Below are positions 32,263 through 44,537 of a stretch of 64,000 bases of DNA, in pieces. Below the pieces are notes generated by a model. That model saw nothing but the letters and a program-made list of their open reading frames with translations, was not told the origin of the DNA and searched no databases. The DNA comes from Paramacrobiotus metropolitanus (Eukaryota; Tardigrada; Eutardigrada; Parachela; Macrobiotidae). The position numbers and the translations under genes were made by a program. The stretch is taken from positions 124,001 to 188,000 of the forward strand of contig NW_026570363.1 of the NCBI RefSeq assembly GCF_019649055.1. The letters run 5' to 3'. Each line of letters begins with the position of its first letter. The stretch's first letter is position 1.

Positions 32263-33799
32263 GACTGTATCTGTAGTTGAAGTTAAAGCACCGGTTAGTG
32301 CATTCAGCATCGGCACTGAAGCGGCTTTAGAGCTGCATTGCAGTTGTTACGACTCGGTAATAATGTCTGGATCGGTTGCGATCTAATTTATTGTCCATGT
32401 AAAACTATACGCTTTCAGGCTGACGATACAATTGTTATCATAATGCACAAGACGTGTAACACTAACGCCCAGAGTTCACCAGGTTTTGCACATATTTAAC
32501 GTGCACTGTTCTTCTGTCTGTCCCTTCCAACTATTATCGGCTGTGTTTTGTTTTGCACGGAAAATACGAATACTGATGATTGTAAGAATACTTATAATAC
32601 CGGAGTTTTTTGCCAGCGCTTTGGAAAACTGCTGTAGAAAGTTTAATGTCAGTATTAGAACAGACTACTACTACTGTATTCAATTAACTTGATTATTGGT
32701 CAATACATTTTGGTTTTTGAAATCGTAGGGAGTTTTATGATATCCGAAGATTCAGATGGTGCGTATACTTTTTTGCATACTTTTCGTATGTGCATTCATA
32801 ATGCGTGCATCAAGGAATGCAAACTCACTTGCATTACAGAATTTAAACTGATTAAACACACCCTGCGGAACAGTAGAATGGAACTGCTGATGATATCTTA
32901 TATGCTAACCCTTACCATTGCGATACTGTCTACAGTGGTATATCATTGTGAGAAGAATCAACCGGATACGGTTTTTACCAGCGCTATGGCCTCGTCCTGG
33001 TTTATTTTGATAACCATGACGACCGTAGGGTAAGTTGGATTAATTGTTGCGTTTGGTGTGCCGTTTTCTTCTGAAACGTTGTTAAGTTGTTCAAGTTCCA
33101 TACAGAAAAATGCCCTAAAAAAGTATACCGCTGTCGGCAAGTACTGAAAACTGAAGCAAAGCTAGAAATTAAATTATACGTTGATACGTTGATTTGGTAT
33201 TGGTGTTGGTATTTATGATTGCGCAGCTATAAAATTTAGTGAGACAGCAAAGGGTCAGGACTTGGGCTACTAATGTGCTATACATGAACCAGTCTACCGC
33301 AGACGGGCCGGGATTGAACGTGAAACGGATCCGGTCTGGGCTAGTTTACGGGACGGAAACGATTGAGAGCTAAATTTTAAAAGAGCCAACACTGTTTTCC
33401 ACAGGGAGATCTCAGGTGCAGCTCTTGTTCTTTGAAAACTACAAAATTAATGGCCTGGCACAACCGCATTATCGTTGTGTTATCTAACGCGAAGCACAAC
33501 GATAACGCTCGATAGAGTTCGGCTCGGGTTCGGTCCGGTCTCACTAGATGTAAAATTGCGTAAATAAACTGCAAGAGCGTGACCAGCCGCTTTGTGGGGG
33601 AGCAGTTTGAGTGAACAGACGACTCAAGTATAGCTGTATAGGTTGTTGGCACTTAAGTATAGGATGGTATTTGCTTTATTCTGGAAAGGTCATTATAAAT
33701 ATTAAAAAGGTTGAAGTATGGAAAACTATTTTTTTAAGACTATGATTGTAAATTTGTAATCGTATACAGTATACGCTATTACGCTTTCGTAGTCGTATT

Positions 33800-34100
33800 T
33801 TATGAAACCTAATGACGTCCTAACGTTTTTAATTTTTGACGTTCTGAATTTCTGATGTTCTACTGTTTTGACGTTCTGACAATCTGATATATTCTGACGT
33901 TCTGGCGTTTTTAATTTTTCATGTATTGACGTTCTGGTGTTCTAACGTTCTAACGTTCCTAATTTTTCACGTTCTGACTTCTAATATTCTGACAGTCTGA
34001 ATTTCTAATGTTCTTAATTTTTCAATTTCTGATTACCTGACGTTCTGCCTTCTGACATTTTGGCCTTCTGATATTTTTACATTCTGAGTCTCTGACGTAT
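33800..34100. repeat. Degenerate TTCTGACG-type tandem repeat
   Basis: About 300 bp of loosely periodic words such as GACGTTCTGA, GACGTTCTAA and AATTTTTCA, every 8-20 bp. It lies in the intron between channel exons 3 and 4. Confidence 0.65.
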
Positions 34101-35195
34101 ACAGATACTGTACATGCGACAAAAGGGGCGCTGTACTTTACCTTTAGGCTTTAATGGACGTTTTATTCTTAATTAATTTCCTGTTCACACAATAATTAAT
34201 TAATTATCGTCTACACTAAAAAGCAAGTATTTATGTATCCGCTGTAGTCTCCGTGTTTACAGTTATTATGTTAAGTACTTTTTTTTGCTGTGCAGTCACT
34301 GCAATGAATACTCTTTACGTCTCCCATACTTAAGAACTGGTGAATCCATCTTGACCCCTGGTTATCAAAAACAAACAAAAATCTATTGGCACACCTGTTG
34401 AAAATATGGAAACTTTCAAGGCTAAGCTGGACTAAAACTGACCACGCGTTTACGAGAAGATAAAAAACAGCGCATAAATACGCTTTGGTCGGTAAGCGTG
34501 TACTCGTATGAACATATAAAGATAAAGCATTATGCATTTATACGTGAACAGCAAGTAACGAACAACAAAACCAGTTATAAAGCAATAAATTATAAAGCGT
34601 TAATTATAAAGCAATCATGAAAACAAGTGTCTGGCAGCGCGTGCAAGCGAAAAGGCTCGTACATTTACAATACGTTAGTCTGGAAAATTAAAAGTCTGCA
34701 ATGCTGACGCATTTAGTTAGTGGTGATGAATGCATATTTGTATTATTTTTGCAATCTGTCTACGCTCCCGTGCAGCACGCGAAGGAATTAACAATAACAT
34801 AACTTTGTTTAGTTTCCAAGCTCATTACTGCATAAAAGTGGGCTTTAGTGCTTAACTGAAAGTTATCTATAAAATCAAAATTTAAAGCACAAACGGAATT
34901 TAAAACGGAATGAAACTATGGCTGAAGAACGTCTAGCACCTTGCGCTAACTATTGTCCATGCGGAACAACTGGATTTTAGCATCTTTTATGCTACTAATC
35001 ACCAGCACATAATAGACTATTTCATCGATTGCATAAAAATCATAAATTAAATTGTTACGTATTTGCTATAACCGATACTACCTGTAGACAGCAAATTTTG
35101 AAAACTCATTATCCTATTGAAATCTGTGCAAAAGGAAAAAGGCCATGTATCCGGTTACTTCTCCTGCCGGCGCCGGATGGTAATTCTAGTTAATG

Positions 35196-35308
35196 GTATT
35201 AGTTCTGGTACTGGTTGTGGAAGTGGTACCAGTGGTGGTACTGGTAGTGGTAAGTAAAGTGGTACTGGTACTGGTGGTAATGGTGGGAACGGGACTGGCA
35301 GTGGTCAT
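35196..35308. repeat. GGTACTGGTA-type simple repeat
   Basis: Imperfect (GGTACT/GGTAGT/GGTGGT) repetition over about 110 bp in the same intron. The remainder of the 33030-36579 intron has only short ORFs without domains. Confidence 0.7.
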
Positions 35309-37219
35309 TGTAGTTTTAAAGTAACACCACAGATATCTTACTTCTGTTGACTTTCTTACTCCTCTTATTACGTTTTTAATGTTTTCTGTTTTTCTTGTTT
35401 TCTTATGACTTGTGCAGTATATAAAAACTAACTTTTACCGAAGCGTAGCGAAGGTCCTTTATGTTCAGCAATTATGGAAAACGTAGTGTCGTCCGTCGGT
35501 CACCGCCAATAAATGCTCATGTGCGCAGTGGTCTTTGCTAAAGAATGCACATATGCGCCGTGGTCGTGTGTACCCATACCACATGTACCTGGCGGTGTGC
35601 CTTCGTCGGCCACCGCCACGGAGGATAGGAAGGGAAGTTGACCCGTACATCGACCCTTTGCACTCGCGGCTTCTTCCGAAGGTTCCAAATTTACACGCCG
35701 TTGATTTTAAGAATACGAAGAAAGTTGGATGCTGCGGATATATCTTGCACGAAGAGCACCGGCACCCGACCGCATTTCACTTGTCTGCATTTTGAACCGT
35801 GTGCCAGTATGTAGCAGCATTACGCGCCACGGCTATTCCGATGCTCTTTACAATCCGCTAGCGCTCATTATGCTTATGAATCGTTCATTAACCCAATCCA
35901 GCAGGGTGTGCTCAAAGAATCTAACGATATTGGTTATTCATAACCTTTCCGCATTTAAACCGAAACTGCCACCAGGGATGCTAATGATTTACCGTAAGAA
36001 AGAGAATAATAATGATAAACTGAGAAATTACCTCTGGATAAAACTATTCGATTTTAAGTGGTTAAAATTACAGTATTGCTGGATGACAATAATTATTAAT
36101 TTCATGAATTAAATTATCATCGAAGAAACAACGAGAAACCGCGATGTGTGTAATCGGTACAGTCCCCGACCAGGATAGCACAGGCACAGTCTGCACAGAG
36201 AGAGTATTTTTGTTATGAACGTGGTTCTGTTTTGGTACTTTGTTTATACTAGCATTGCGCTACTTCTTAAAATGATACGGAACGAAATAATTAATATCAT
36301 TCATGTTTGGCGCTAAAGAACTCGTTGCCTCAGTAAAGCTCAAAAATTAAACCGAGTCAAATTTTTCAACTAAATATTATAGATATATCTGTATATCTAT
36401 ATATCTGTATATCTACGGTCATGCGGTCCCCGCCTAAAGCGTGTGCACTTTCCTAATATTGTGTTATTGCATTAAGATAGTAATACTATTTTATAGTGCT
36501 TACGATTTTCAGGATAGATTTCTCTGCATCTGTAAACGGTTTTATTAAAAAAAGCTTTAATCAGAACCAGAACTTTTAGGTACGGCGATATGGTGCCGAA
36601 GAGCGCCAGCGGAAAATTTTTTTCCGGAATTTCCGCAATAATTGGTTCGTTTGTAATGAACCTGTTCGTGCAAACGATATTTTGGAACGCATGCAAGGTT
36701 TTCAGTCTCTATTGTCGTATTAACGAAGAACGGAAGGCAGAGGTAATCGTGGCAAACTACCAGACTCATATCAATAAATGGCACTGCAGTGTTTTACGTT
36801 ATCTTTCCTAGAAGAAAACCGGAAATGCCCCGCAGGATCGAGCAGCAACATCGACCTGATGTTTTTTTGTGCAGTTGACCCTTTGTATACGCTGCAATAC
36901 GAGCAACACATTTACCGACTGGCGGAAACCACGAGCATCTCTCAGGAAATTGACGATCAAACACGATATGCGTGACGGATATAATCTTTAATCAAGATAG
37001 CACAGAGGTGGTATTTTTGTTTTTACCTTGTTAGTTTTTAAAACGCTGGCCAGGTTAAATGCTATATTTGAATCAATTAGCGTTGTCTAAACATTTGCAT
37101 CATTCGTGTCACCGGCGACATGTCATGGTTCCTTTTCGCAGTCTTGGCATTATTGTCAGGGAGAACGCATTATCAGAGTAATGTAAAAAATTGTGCGTAC
37201 GTAGTTTTACAGCCAGAAA

Positions 37220-37810
37220 ATGGTGGTAGCAAACATTCTACCGGCAATAACACTTTCCGCATACGCTGGGCTTATTAACGACACACTGAGGAATGAGACG
37301 CTTTTGGCGGAATTAATTTTTCCCCCGCCTGCTGTATCTTTGAACTCATCAGTATCCGATAATTTTAATAAACTTGCCGTTAGTTTGATTACTAATTCGT
37401 CTATCAATGGCACGACGGCTACAATAGGTAAACAATCAAAAAGTTTAGGCCGTATGGAATTCTATCTCCGCCTTGGCTTGGGATCCGCGTTATTTGTCAT
37501 GTTTGGTATAATTGTTGGCTGTGCATCGGGCAGAAGAAAAAGCTTTCTCCAGAAGCAACAGCAGACGGACCAGCAAGGTACGTGTATTAGTTCGATACCG
37601 GGCTTTAGGTAGTGACAACATATTTTCATTTTGCTATTTCTCTTAGTACATAATGCGATCGCGCGGGTTGACGTCCCGGAAGATAACGGTCATGGCCGTC
37701 GTGCCCGGTGTAAAATCAGAACCGGGTTTCGAAGAAACCCTATTGCCGGACTGGTGCTGTTTTGCGCTTTGGTGGGGCTAGTGGTGCTCCTGACAAAGGA
37801 TCCCTCGTGA
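37220..37810 (+). CDS. Small membrane protein with two TM segments (2 exons)
   Basis: Exon 37220-37577 joins 37647-37810 in phase 1 across a 69-bp intron (GTACGT...CTTAG), giving 173 residues from the in-frame Met. TM1 is RLGLGSALFVMFGIIVGC (about 83-100). The second exon adds a basic stretch, then TM2 (PIAGLVLFCALVGLVVLL) and a short KDPS tail. The region before TM1 has several NxT/NxS sites, so it should be outside the cell or in the lumen. In another frame, an ATG at 37120 opens a good signal peptide (MSWFLFAVLALLSG) followed by about 37 protein-like residues ending at a TAA near 37280. A one-base shift would fuse it to this ORF, so the N-terminus is uncertain. No family was recognised. 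Confidence 0.55.
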
Positions 37811-39961
37811 AAATGTATAAGTTTTTTTGTAACAATCTTTGAACAGCGGCTGTACCTTTTTGTGCCGTAAAAGTTAGTGTAGAACTTATAATTCCCAACT
37901 TAATTTGGAACTCGTTTTTAGACGTTTCATTGTACTGTATTCAGAACTTTTGCTTTATCATTGTCAGAAACTTTATTGCAACTTTTGCCGCACATTACTC
38001 GTAATTTTGGACATACTTCAATTCAACGCACAAAAGATGGCACTGAAATTACAGAAAAAAACCACAAATAAACATCAAACTATCGTCTGAGTGCTGCACT
38101 TGCTGTTTTAAAACACAGAAATTTAGAAAGAAAGAATATACTGCAAAATTCAAAAATTAAACCACAAAAAGCCTGTTTCGGTTCCGGAGTCGACTCCAGT
38201 CCATCAAATGGGCAATGAAGTCCGGAAGTTTCCTAAAAAACGGGAAAATATTTACCACAAATTAATAATTTTGGTCTGCACGTACACAAATTCAGTTACT
38301 TAACAATTAACTCCACACCAACTTACTCAATTTACTCAACGTCTAAATCCAGTTTGTGGAGCTCACCTTTGTTTAGACTGGCAGTGTGCTTCACAGCTCC
38401 ATCCAAAGGCCCAGTGTGCGCTCGTGTGCGTTCGCAACGAAGGTGCCAACAAGTAATGCTTAACGCGTACGAAGGGGAAGAGAGATCGTTCCATGGAGTC
38501 GTCTCCAAAAATAACCGAAGAACCTGTTACAAAATACCATAAAATTAGCTTGACTGCCTTTAAGACTGCCAAGTAGCACAGTCAATTTTTAAAACTAGAA
38601 CGTGTAAAGGGATTTTCATAAGGATGTGAGCAAATCAAAGAGAGTCGACTCCGTCCAGCGTAAAATAAAGATGAAAAATTTAAATCGCTCTTTTTTAAAA
38701 CTTTCCAAATTTTCAATTTTTCTACGCTTACTAGAAGGAAGTCGACCCCAAAATCATATGGCTGCGTTCCATATAACGTTTTATTACCAGTCATCATACC
38801 TGTAACAGAATGATTGGGAATCTACTATCAAGGCAGGTTCATCCAACAACCCAGCTGCAGGCTCCTCATCCAGCACAGACACTCTCAACGGCGATTCAGC
38901 TCGTAGACCCGTGAAGAAGCAGTCTTAACCTGATACTGCTTTCTGACTCAATGTTTCAAAATTCAGAAAGCTACAAATTACGTCTGGTTTCAGACCTTAT
39001 CATTTTCTACTCAACCCTTAAAATCAAACCGAAGTGCAGTTAAAACTAGAAAGTGAAACAAACTGATTCCTACAACTCACAAGTGTGTTGAATTTCAACG
39101 GCTCGACTGCGTTATTAGCGAGCTGAGCTACGTTTACGAGCTCGAGCGTGCGCCCTTATTGCGGCCGCCACCTCGTGGGGTAACATGTGTACCTTTCACA
39201 TAGCTGCTTTGTGTACTGCGGCTACTGCCACAAAAATGTATTGCTATTTTTGTAATATTTTGTTGTTATAAAGTTTTATTGCAGTACGGCGTCTTATTTA
39301 TTTTAGTTGCTAGTAATTAAAAGTCACATTGGTTAATTTTGTTTTACGATGCCACCGAATTACTTAATTCAATGTTTATTATCTGTATGAACCGCAGAAA
39401 TACAAAATGAAGTGGAATATGTATTGTATACATACATGTGCAATTACTAATAAAAAAATTAATCATGTTTTAATATTTTAAAACTACATAGCATGAAATG
39501 TTTTTGTGCATTTGCGCTGTATAAAGTAGCAATGCACTATGCAGTTACGCAGTAATATGCAGTGATGCAACTTACGTCAATTGGTGGCTGCTTATTACTG
39601 CTTAAGATTACTACAGAAAATAAATTACAAACCTTGCGTGACTGTGCGTCAGTGCTGTAATACGAGTAAGTAACTTTTGACCAACTTGAAGTATTCCGTA
39701 AGTTATATGAAAGGTCCAAGTTATAATCGGCTGTCATGAAAACTTTTTTGTAAGTTTAGCGTAACTTTACAAGTACTTCTTTTGGTAACTGGATGTTTTT
39801 AGTAACTTTTATTTTCACGAGGGGATGAACGAATTGTCAAATTAAAGGTAAGACCGTGAGTGGTAAGCGAATGAAAATTTCGGTATTTTTATGCGCTAAT
39901 ACATTATGTCTATATATTAAGATCGGCCTGCGCGCTTGCTTTACAGAAAGCATGGAGATGT

Positions 39962-40168
39962 ACATATACAGGGAAAAATGAGACTAGCCGAACCAGTCCC
40001 TTGTACTTCTGATGTCAGCCGGCTGGTGTTTTACGTTGTGGCTATACGTGGTGCTTGTGTACCGCGCCTGATTTAACCGTATGTATTGCCGTAACGTCAC
40101 ACTCCAGGCGGGTGACGGCAGCAGTACAGGGAAACGGGCCGAGTAGAGTTGTGTGTTCCCCTATATAT
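39962..40168. mobile_element. About 205-bp MITE
   Basis: The left end (ACATATACAGGGAAAAATGA) and the complement of the right end (ATATATAGGGGAACACACAA) are related terminal inverted repeats. Each is followed by a CCCTTGTACT/CCCTGTACT word and a GTCAGCC/GTCACCC word. The right end also matches the ends of the 9819-10548 element (TTCCCTGTACTGCT), linking the copies in one family. Confidence 0.6.
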
Positions 40169-40504
40169 CGTAATTTTTAGAATTGAAACTATTTGCACTA
40201 TTGATTTAGAATTGAAACTATTTGCACTCATATTTAACAAGTTGGTTTTGCAGTAATTCAAAGAAATCACGACCCTACTGCCCGTCGGTTCCCCTTCCAA
40301 AGAATTCTAATTAGGAAATTGCTACTCTCACCTCCTATCACCACCTTTTGGATATTCGCACCGCCGTTTTTAAGACATTTTTATATCACCATTGGCTATA
40401 GTCTTAACATTTTCACACCTCCTTTTGGCAGTTCCCACGGACCCACCTCCTTATATACATTTCTGTTGTATATATTATTTTTTACCTATTTTACCTAATA
40501 TATT

Positions 40505-40543
<39 letters not shown>
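40505..40543. repeat. (TA)n(GA)n microsatellite
   Basis: About nine TA units run directly into about ten GA units. Confidence 0.9.
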
Positions 40544-42354
40544 TTATTACGTGTTACGTATGTTAAAACTACTTAAAGTAAAAGTTGCCAAGGACATGTT
40601 TCTTATTTTTATTTTTATTATTCTTTATTCTGTATTATTATATTTATTTTTTTCGTATTTTTCTAAAGAAAATGTTTCTTTTTTTATGTTTTGTTCATAT
40701 CTGCCGCTTTGTATGGTTTATGTTATTCACTGCCCAGACATGTTTGCTGACTGCTGAACGTTGATATTTCATGGTGCTGACAAAAAAAAGTTTGGTTTGC
40801 CAGAATTTGGCTCAAAAATTTCCATTTGGCTTTTAACGGGCATCTCACAGCCCTAACAAAATTTATGAGGCACAGCCACAGATCTGCCATTTCTTCACAG
40901 TAGAAGTACAAATAATGTACCAGGCAATAGTCACAACAGTACTCTGTAACAACACTTGCACGCGCGACGCGTCTTCAAAGGTCAAATTTAAACCTTAAAA
41001 AAAAGCCCTAAGTCTTTATTTTTTTTCCGAGTTAGCCAATGTCAAAAAGCAAGAATTCTTGTGTGGTCACAACGTCGGCCGAAATTTTCTTGGCCAAAAC
41101 TTCCGCCAAAATCAAAATGAACGACATTCAAAAAAGCTACCAAATGAACAAAGTTTAGAAAGTAAGTAAAATAGAATACTTAAGTCCTAAATAAAACTCC
41201 AGTCCAGCATGCGCAGAGTCCGAAATGTTACATAATTTCGGATATCAAAAACGACCAAATTTAAAAGAACCGACAACCTGCGCCACGTTTAAGCGGTATA
41301 TCGTTTGAAAGCACCGGAAGTGTGGTGTCAAAGCTTGCGACAAGAAACTTTGCAAAAGTTTGCGAAGCCATTAATATAATTCAACAATCTTACCGCAATA
41401 CCGCTCAAAGCATAAATGCCATGGGTTACTACTTACTATTAATGGTAAAGATAAACCAGCGCGTGGTTAGTTCAAGTCAAACTTATGGTTAGTGTATGAA
41501 AAGTCTTATTTTCTGCAGCGGTTTACCCTTTAAAATTTAACTGTTCGTTCACATTTGAAAACCATGTCATGTCCTTTACAGAAGAAATGCTAGTACACAT
41601 TTGTAAAATAAGGAACACTGTTGGCGGTAATACTGTATTGAATAGAATTGTACCGCCTGAGAAGTTATGATTTTTAACTTTTTAAAAGTTAAAAATGGGC
41701 AATGGTTATTTTTATTCGGCAATAGCCAATTCAAATGACAATAAGCTTGCAGAGCTATAATCTAATTAAAATTATTGGTAATTTAAATGGTAAACACATT
41801 GCTGGGTCTCATTGGGGGCAAATTAACTCACGCACTCCATTGTTAAGAGACCGGTTTTAAGAAGCGAACATTACAAGAGCTGTTTGCGCGTGTCAGTGGT
41901 TATTGCAAATAAAGAAGAAATCAAACAAACAAGATGGATAGATATTATCCTTCCAATATAATATTGCCGAGCGCGAATGCGCGCGCCTCGCCGGGAGGCA
42001 TTCCTTGTATGCACTTAAGCATACAGATACATAATTGAATTTCTGTTTATATGGCTCAATATGGGTTGCACTAGCTCACTCGCTCACTGAAAAGCAATGA
42101 GTGAAGTTATCCCAAGATCCCATTTTAGCGGCAGATGTTGCACGGCAATAGTTGGCATACGTGCTTGAGTAGCGTACATTTTGCACTTACATTAACTCAG
42201 GACAGATTTGTTGTCATCACCTGCATAAAACTGTCAGTTAAAGAACGTTATATTATCATTTCATCCGCGCCAGTATTTTCCAGGATAGTTCTTTACTGTG
42301 TCTTAATACCAGTAAAATCATGCTGACCTTTGCTGACCACGAGGTACGGCTTGG

Positions 42355-43601
42355 ATGGATAGACACTTTTGTCTGTTGAAATGTGCTGGAGTCGTGCTGT
42401 TTTCGATTTACATGGTGCTTTCCTTGGACAATTTCCACTCATCAGCCTGTCCGACAGCTATACAAAAGGCCTGCCACAATATCACGTGCTACTACACTAT
42501 CGCCACCCGTCAGTCTTTTATAGCATGAAACGTATTGTACAATCTGTAAACAATGGGGCTCATAGCAAGCAAGCAAAACAAGCGTGTAGTATTATTTTTT
42601 TTTATTATGATATTGCATGTATGTACTTTTTATTATTAATGCATATCTAACAGCCTATTGGCCTTACAGTGGAACGAATTGTCCAAAACGCGACGCGCAA
42701 TCCAGCCAGTGACAAAATCCACTTGGCTTTTGAACTACATGACCGTAGCGCTTTTGGCAGCTTTGTCCAAGCGGTCCGCGTTGACTCAGGCGCTAGTGCT
42801 TCCCTGGCGTGCGCGGTGCACAATGTCACATTCAGCACTCCGCAGGAACTTCCGGAAATTTATTGGACAATTAATCAGCGCATGCTAGCGTCTCTCCGCA
42901 ACGGCCGTCTCACCAGTCCAGGCGTTTTTGACCTTAACCATTCCACAAAATCCCTTCCATTGCCCACCTCCGCCTACGCTAACGTTACCGTAACGCTGAC
43001 CCTGAAAAACGTTTCGTGGAGAGCCAGCGGCGACGTGGTCTGCTCCCAGCTGTGCCATCTGACCCCAGTGATTCGGCCTGTGCCCGTGCCCATCAGGACG
43101 GGGAGCGTCGGAAAAAAAACATTCTGCACCAGCTACAACCAGTACTTCCGCTTGCTGGTCTTTCCGTCGGCCAGCGAGCTTTTTCCCATTCCGCTGGCCA
43201 ACATCACCGTGCTCCGTTGGTCTGATACCAATATCAGCTGCGTTGTCAATCGCCTGGATGCCGGCAACATACCATCTTTCATTTGGCGCTTCAACGGCCG
43301 GGTGATTGCCGCCCCCGCGGACCACCCGCTGCATGCCTTGGCTAGCGCTGTGGTGGATCGTCGCGGTGGCTCCGGGCCGGCGGAATATTTTCCTTTGTAC
43401 AACATCTCCACAGCGAAGGAGTTGAAGTTTGCCGTATCATCCAGCAGTACGGCGACGACCAGCAGTAGCACGCTGTTCATCAGCCGCGTCGACCTGCATA
43501 CTTCTGCGCGCGTGGAGTGCTGGGTGCGGCCGGATGACAGCCAGGAGGTGTGGCGCCGGCAGATTGCCTATCTCCATGTTGAAACTACCCCGGCCGCTTA
43601 A
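42355..43601 (+). CDS. Secreted Ig-like protein A (2 exons)
   Basis: Exon 42355-42508 (154 nt, phase 1) joins 42670-43601, giving 361 residues. Exon 1 encodes a signal peptide (core AGVVLFSIYMVLSL) and a short Cys-rich start, ACPTAIQKACHNITC. Exon 2 encodes two Ig-like domains. The first has Cys near residue 99 (SLACAVHN), Trp in EIYWTIN and Cys in GDVVCSQLC. The second has Cys in NISCVVN, Trp in FIWRFNG and Cys in ARVECWV. Many NxT/NxS sites are present, with no TM or GPI tail, so it is likely secreted. The minus-strand paralogue about 0.9 kb away has the same exon structure: exon 1 is 154 nt in both and the intron phase is the same. Family name unknown; a recognition or adhesion role is only inferred. 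Confidence 0.75.
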
Positions 43602-44537
43602 TCGCCAGCAGAATGGCATTTCGCTGTAACCTGTGTTCTGATGTTTTCGCGTGTTTTGTACCAGTAGGGCCGTAAAAGATGCTTACATGTTGTTATCTGC
43701 ATTTTTTTTCCGAAAAAAATTTAAAATATTTGTGTAGTGCTGTCTAATCGTAAAAATATATTTATTAGGAATCGAAGGCTGCCCTGCACTGTAATACTGT
43801 AGTACATAAACACTTATGCAGCACTGCGTATCCGTTTGTTTTTGTTAGGCCATGCCGTGTGGGCCATGGCAGATGAAAATAATATTTTCACTAATTTTAA
43901 ACAAAAATTTTCTTAATTCACAGCCGGTGATGATGTGGGCGTGTATTCCATGTTCCCACATGTTCTGCTTATACCGGAAACAGACCACTAAAATTTACAC
44001 AGTTTGATAGTGCTTTCGACTAGGAAAATACTATGATACTGCGGATACAAGTCAAAATCCATGCCCAGGAAAATTTAACGCGCGCTACCCGTGCCATAGG
44101 TGTTATCCTTTTTTTTGTGAAATTTTTTGTCGCTCATCATCAGTTGCCACTTGCCAGTGCCGAAATCAGAGTTGCGTCGTTTTACTGGTGTCATAGTCAG
44201 GAAGAACCGGGTTGCGAACATTAACAGTAACCGAAACGAACTGTCTACAGTAAAAATATTTAAAAGGGGATACCAACAGCCATTTCTTATCATATGATCC
44301 TGCTTTGGTCATGCAGTTCCCGCAAAAAGCGAGTGCACTTTCCTATTATATCAGTGTCTCAGTTATTTCGAAATCTGGTGCGTGCAGTCTGATGCAGATT
44401 ATTCAGACAACTTCTGCAAGAATTTGCTAGGAACAAGAGTGGATACGAGTCACCTTTAGGTCTTCCGCATACGCTAATTCGCCGCAGTGAACCGTTCTAA
44501 TAGTAACAAAAAATTCGCACTGGCATCTGCAGGCCGA
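43602..44537. other. Spacer between the convergent Ig-like genes
   Basis: AT-rich 3' flanks of the two genes. Near 43850-43895 a stretch (GCCATGGCAGATGAAAAT) resembles part of the 6029-6735 foldback element. Near 44300 a 45-bp block (GGTCATGCAGTTCCCGC...) resembles sequence near 36417. No gene seen. Confidence 0.5.

Larger units (their letters stand above)
31473..36811 (+). pseudogene. Kv-type potassium channel, truncated and interrupted
   Basis: Four exon-like segments are read. 31473-~31676 has an S2 segment (ILYLVIFTVEYVLKIWA) and ends at an in-frame TAA. 31792-31948 has S3/S4-like sequence (FSALRMLRAFR) and an in-frame TAG at 31912, which a GTACGT donor at 31895 would avoid. 32840-33029 has S5 and the start of the pore (MTTVG), phase 2 at GTAAGT. 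36580-36811 resumes with GYGDMVP and an S6-like segment. Together they rebuild the selectivity filter TMTTVGYGD. S6 has FVQ where Kv channels have PVP, and S4 has few arginines. The T1 domain and S1 are absent: the 3' LTR ends where S1 should be. Probably a pseudogene created or accompanied by the retrotransposon; a very divergent functional channel is less likely. Confidence 0.68.
37811..42354. other. Intergenic, repeats only
   Basis: 4.5 kb with no coding region I can support. It contains a small foldback element at 39962-40168 and a TA/GA microsatellite. ORFs at 38354, 40392 and 40723 are low-complexity or lack domains. Confidence 0.5.

Noticed and set aside
36778-36975. ORF after the last Kv exon as a channel C-terminus
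   Set aside because: It is in a different frame from the S6 exon with no splice signal joining them, and it lacks recognisable sequence.
42369-42650. 93-codon ORF before Ig-like gene A
   Set aside because: It overlaps the signal-peptide exon in the wrong frame; the other frame matches the paralogue's first exon.
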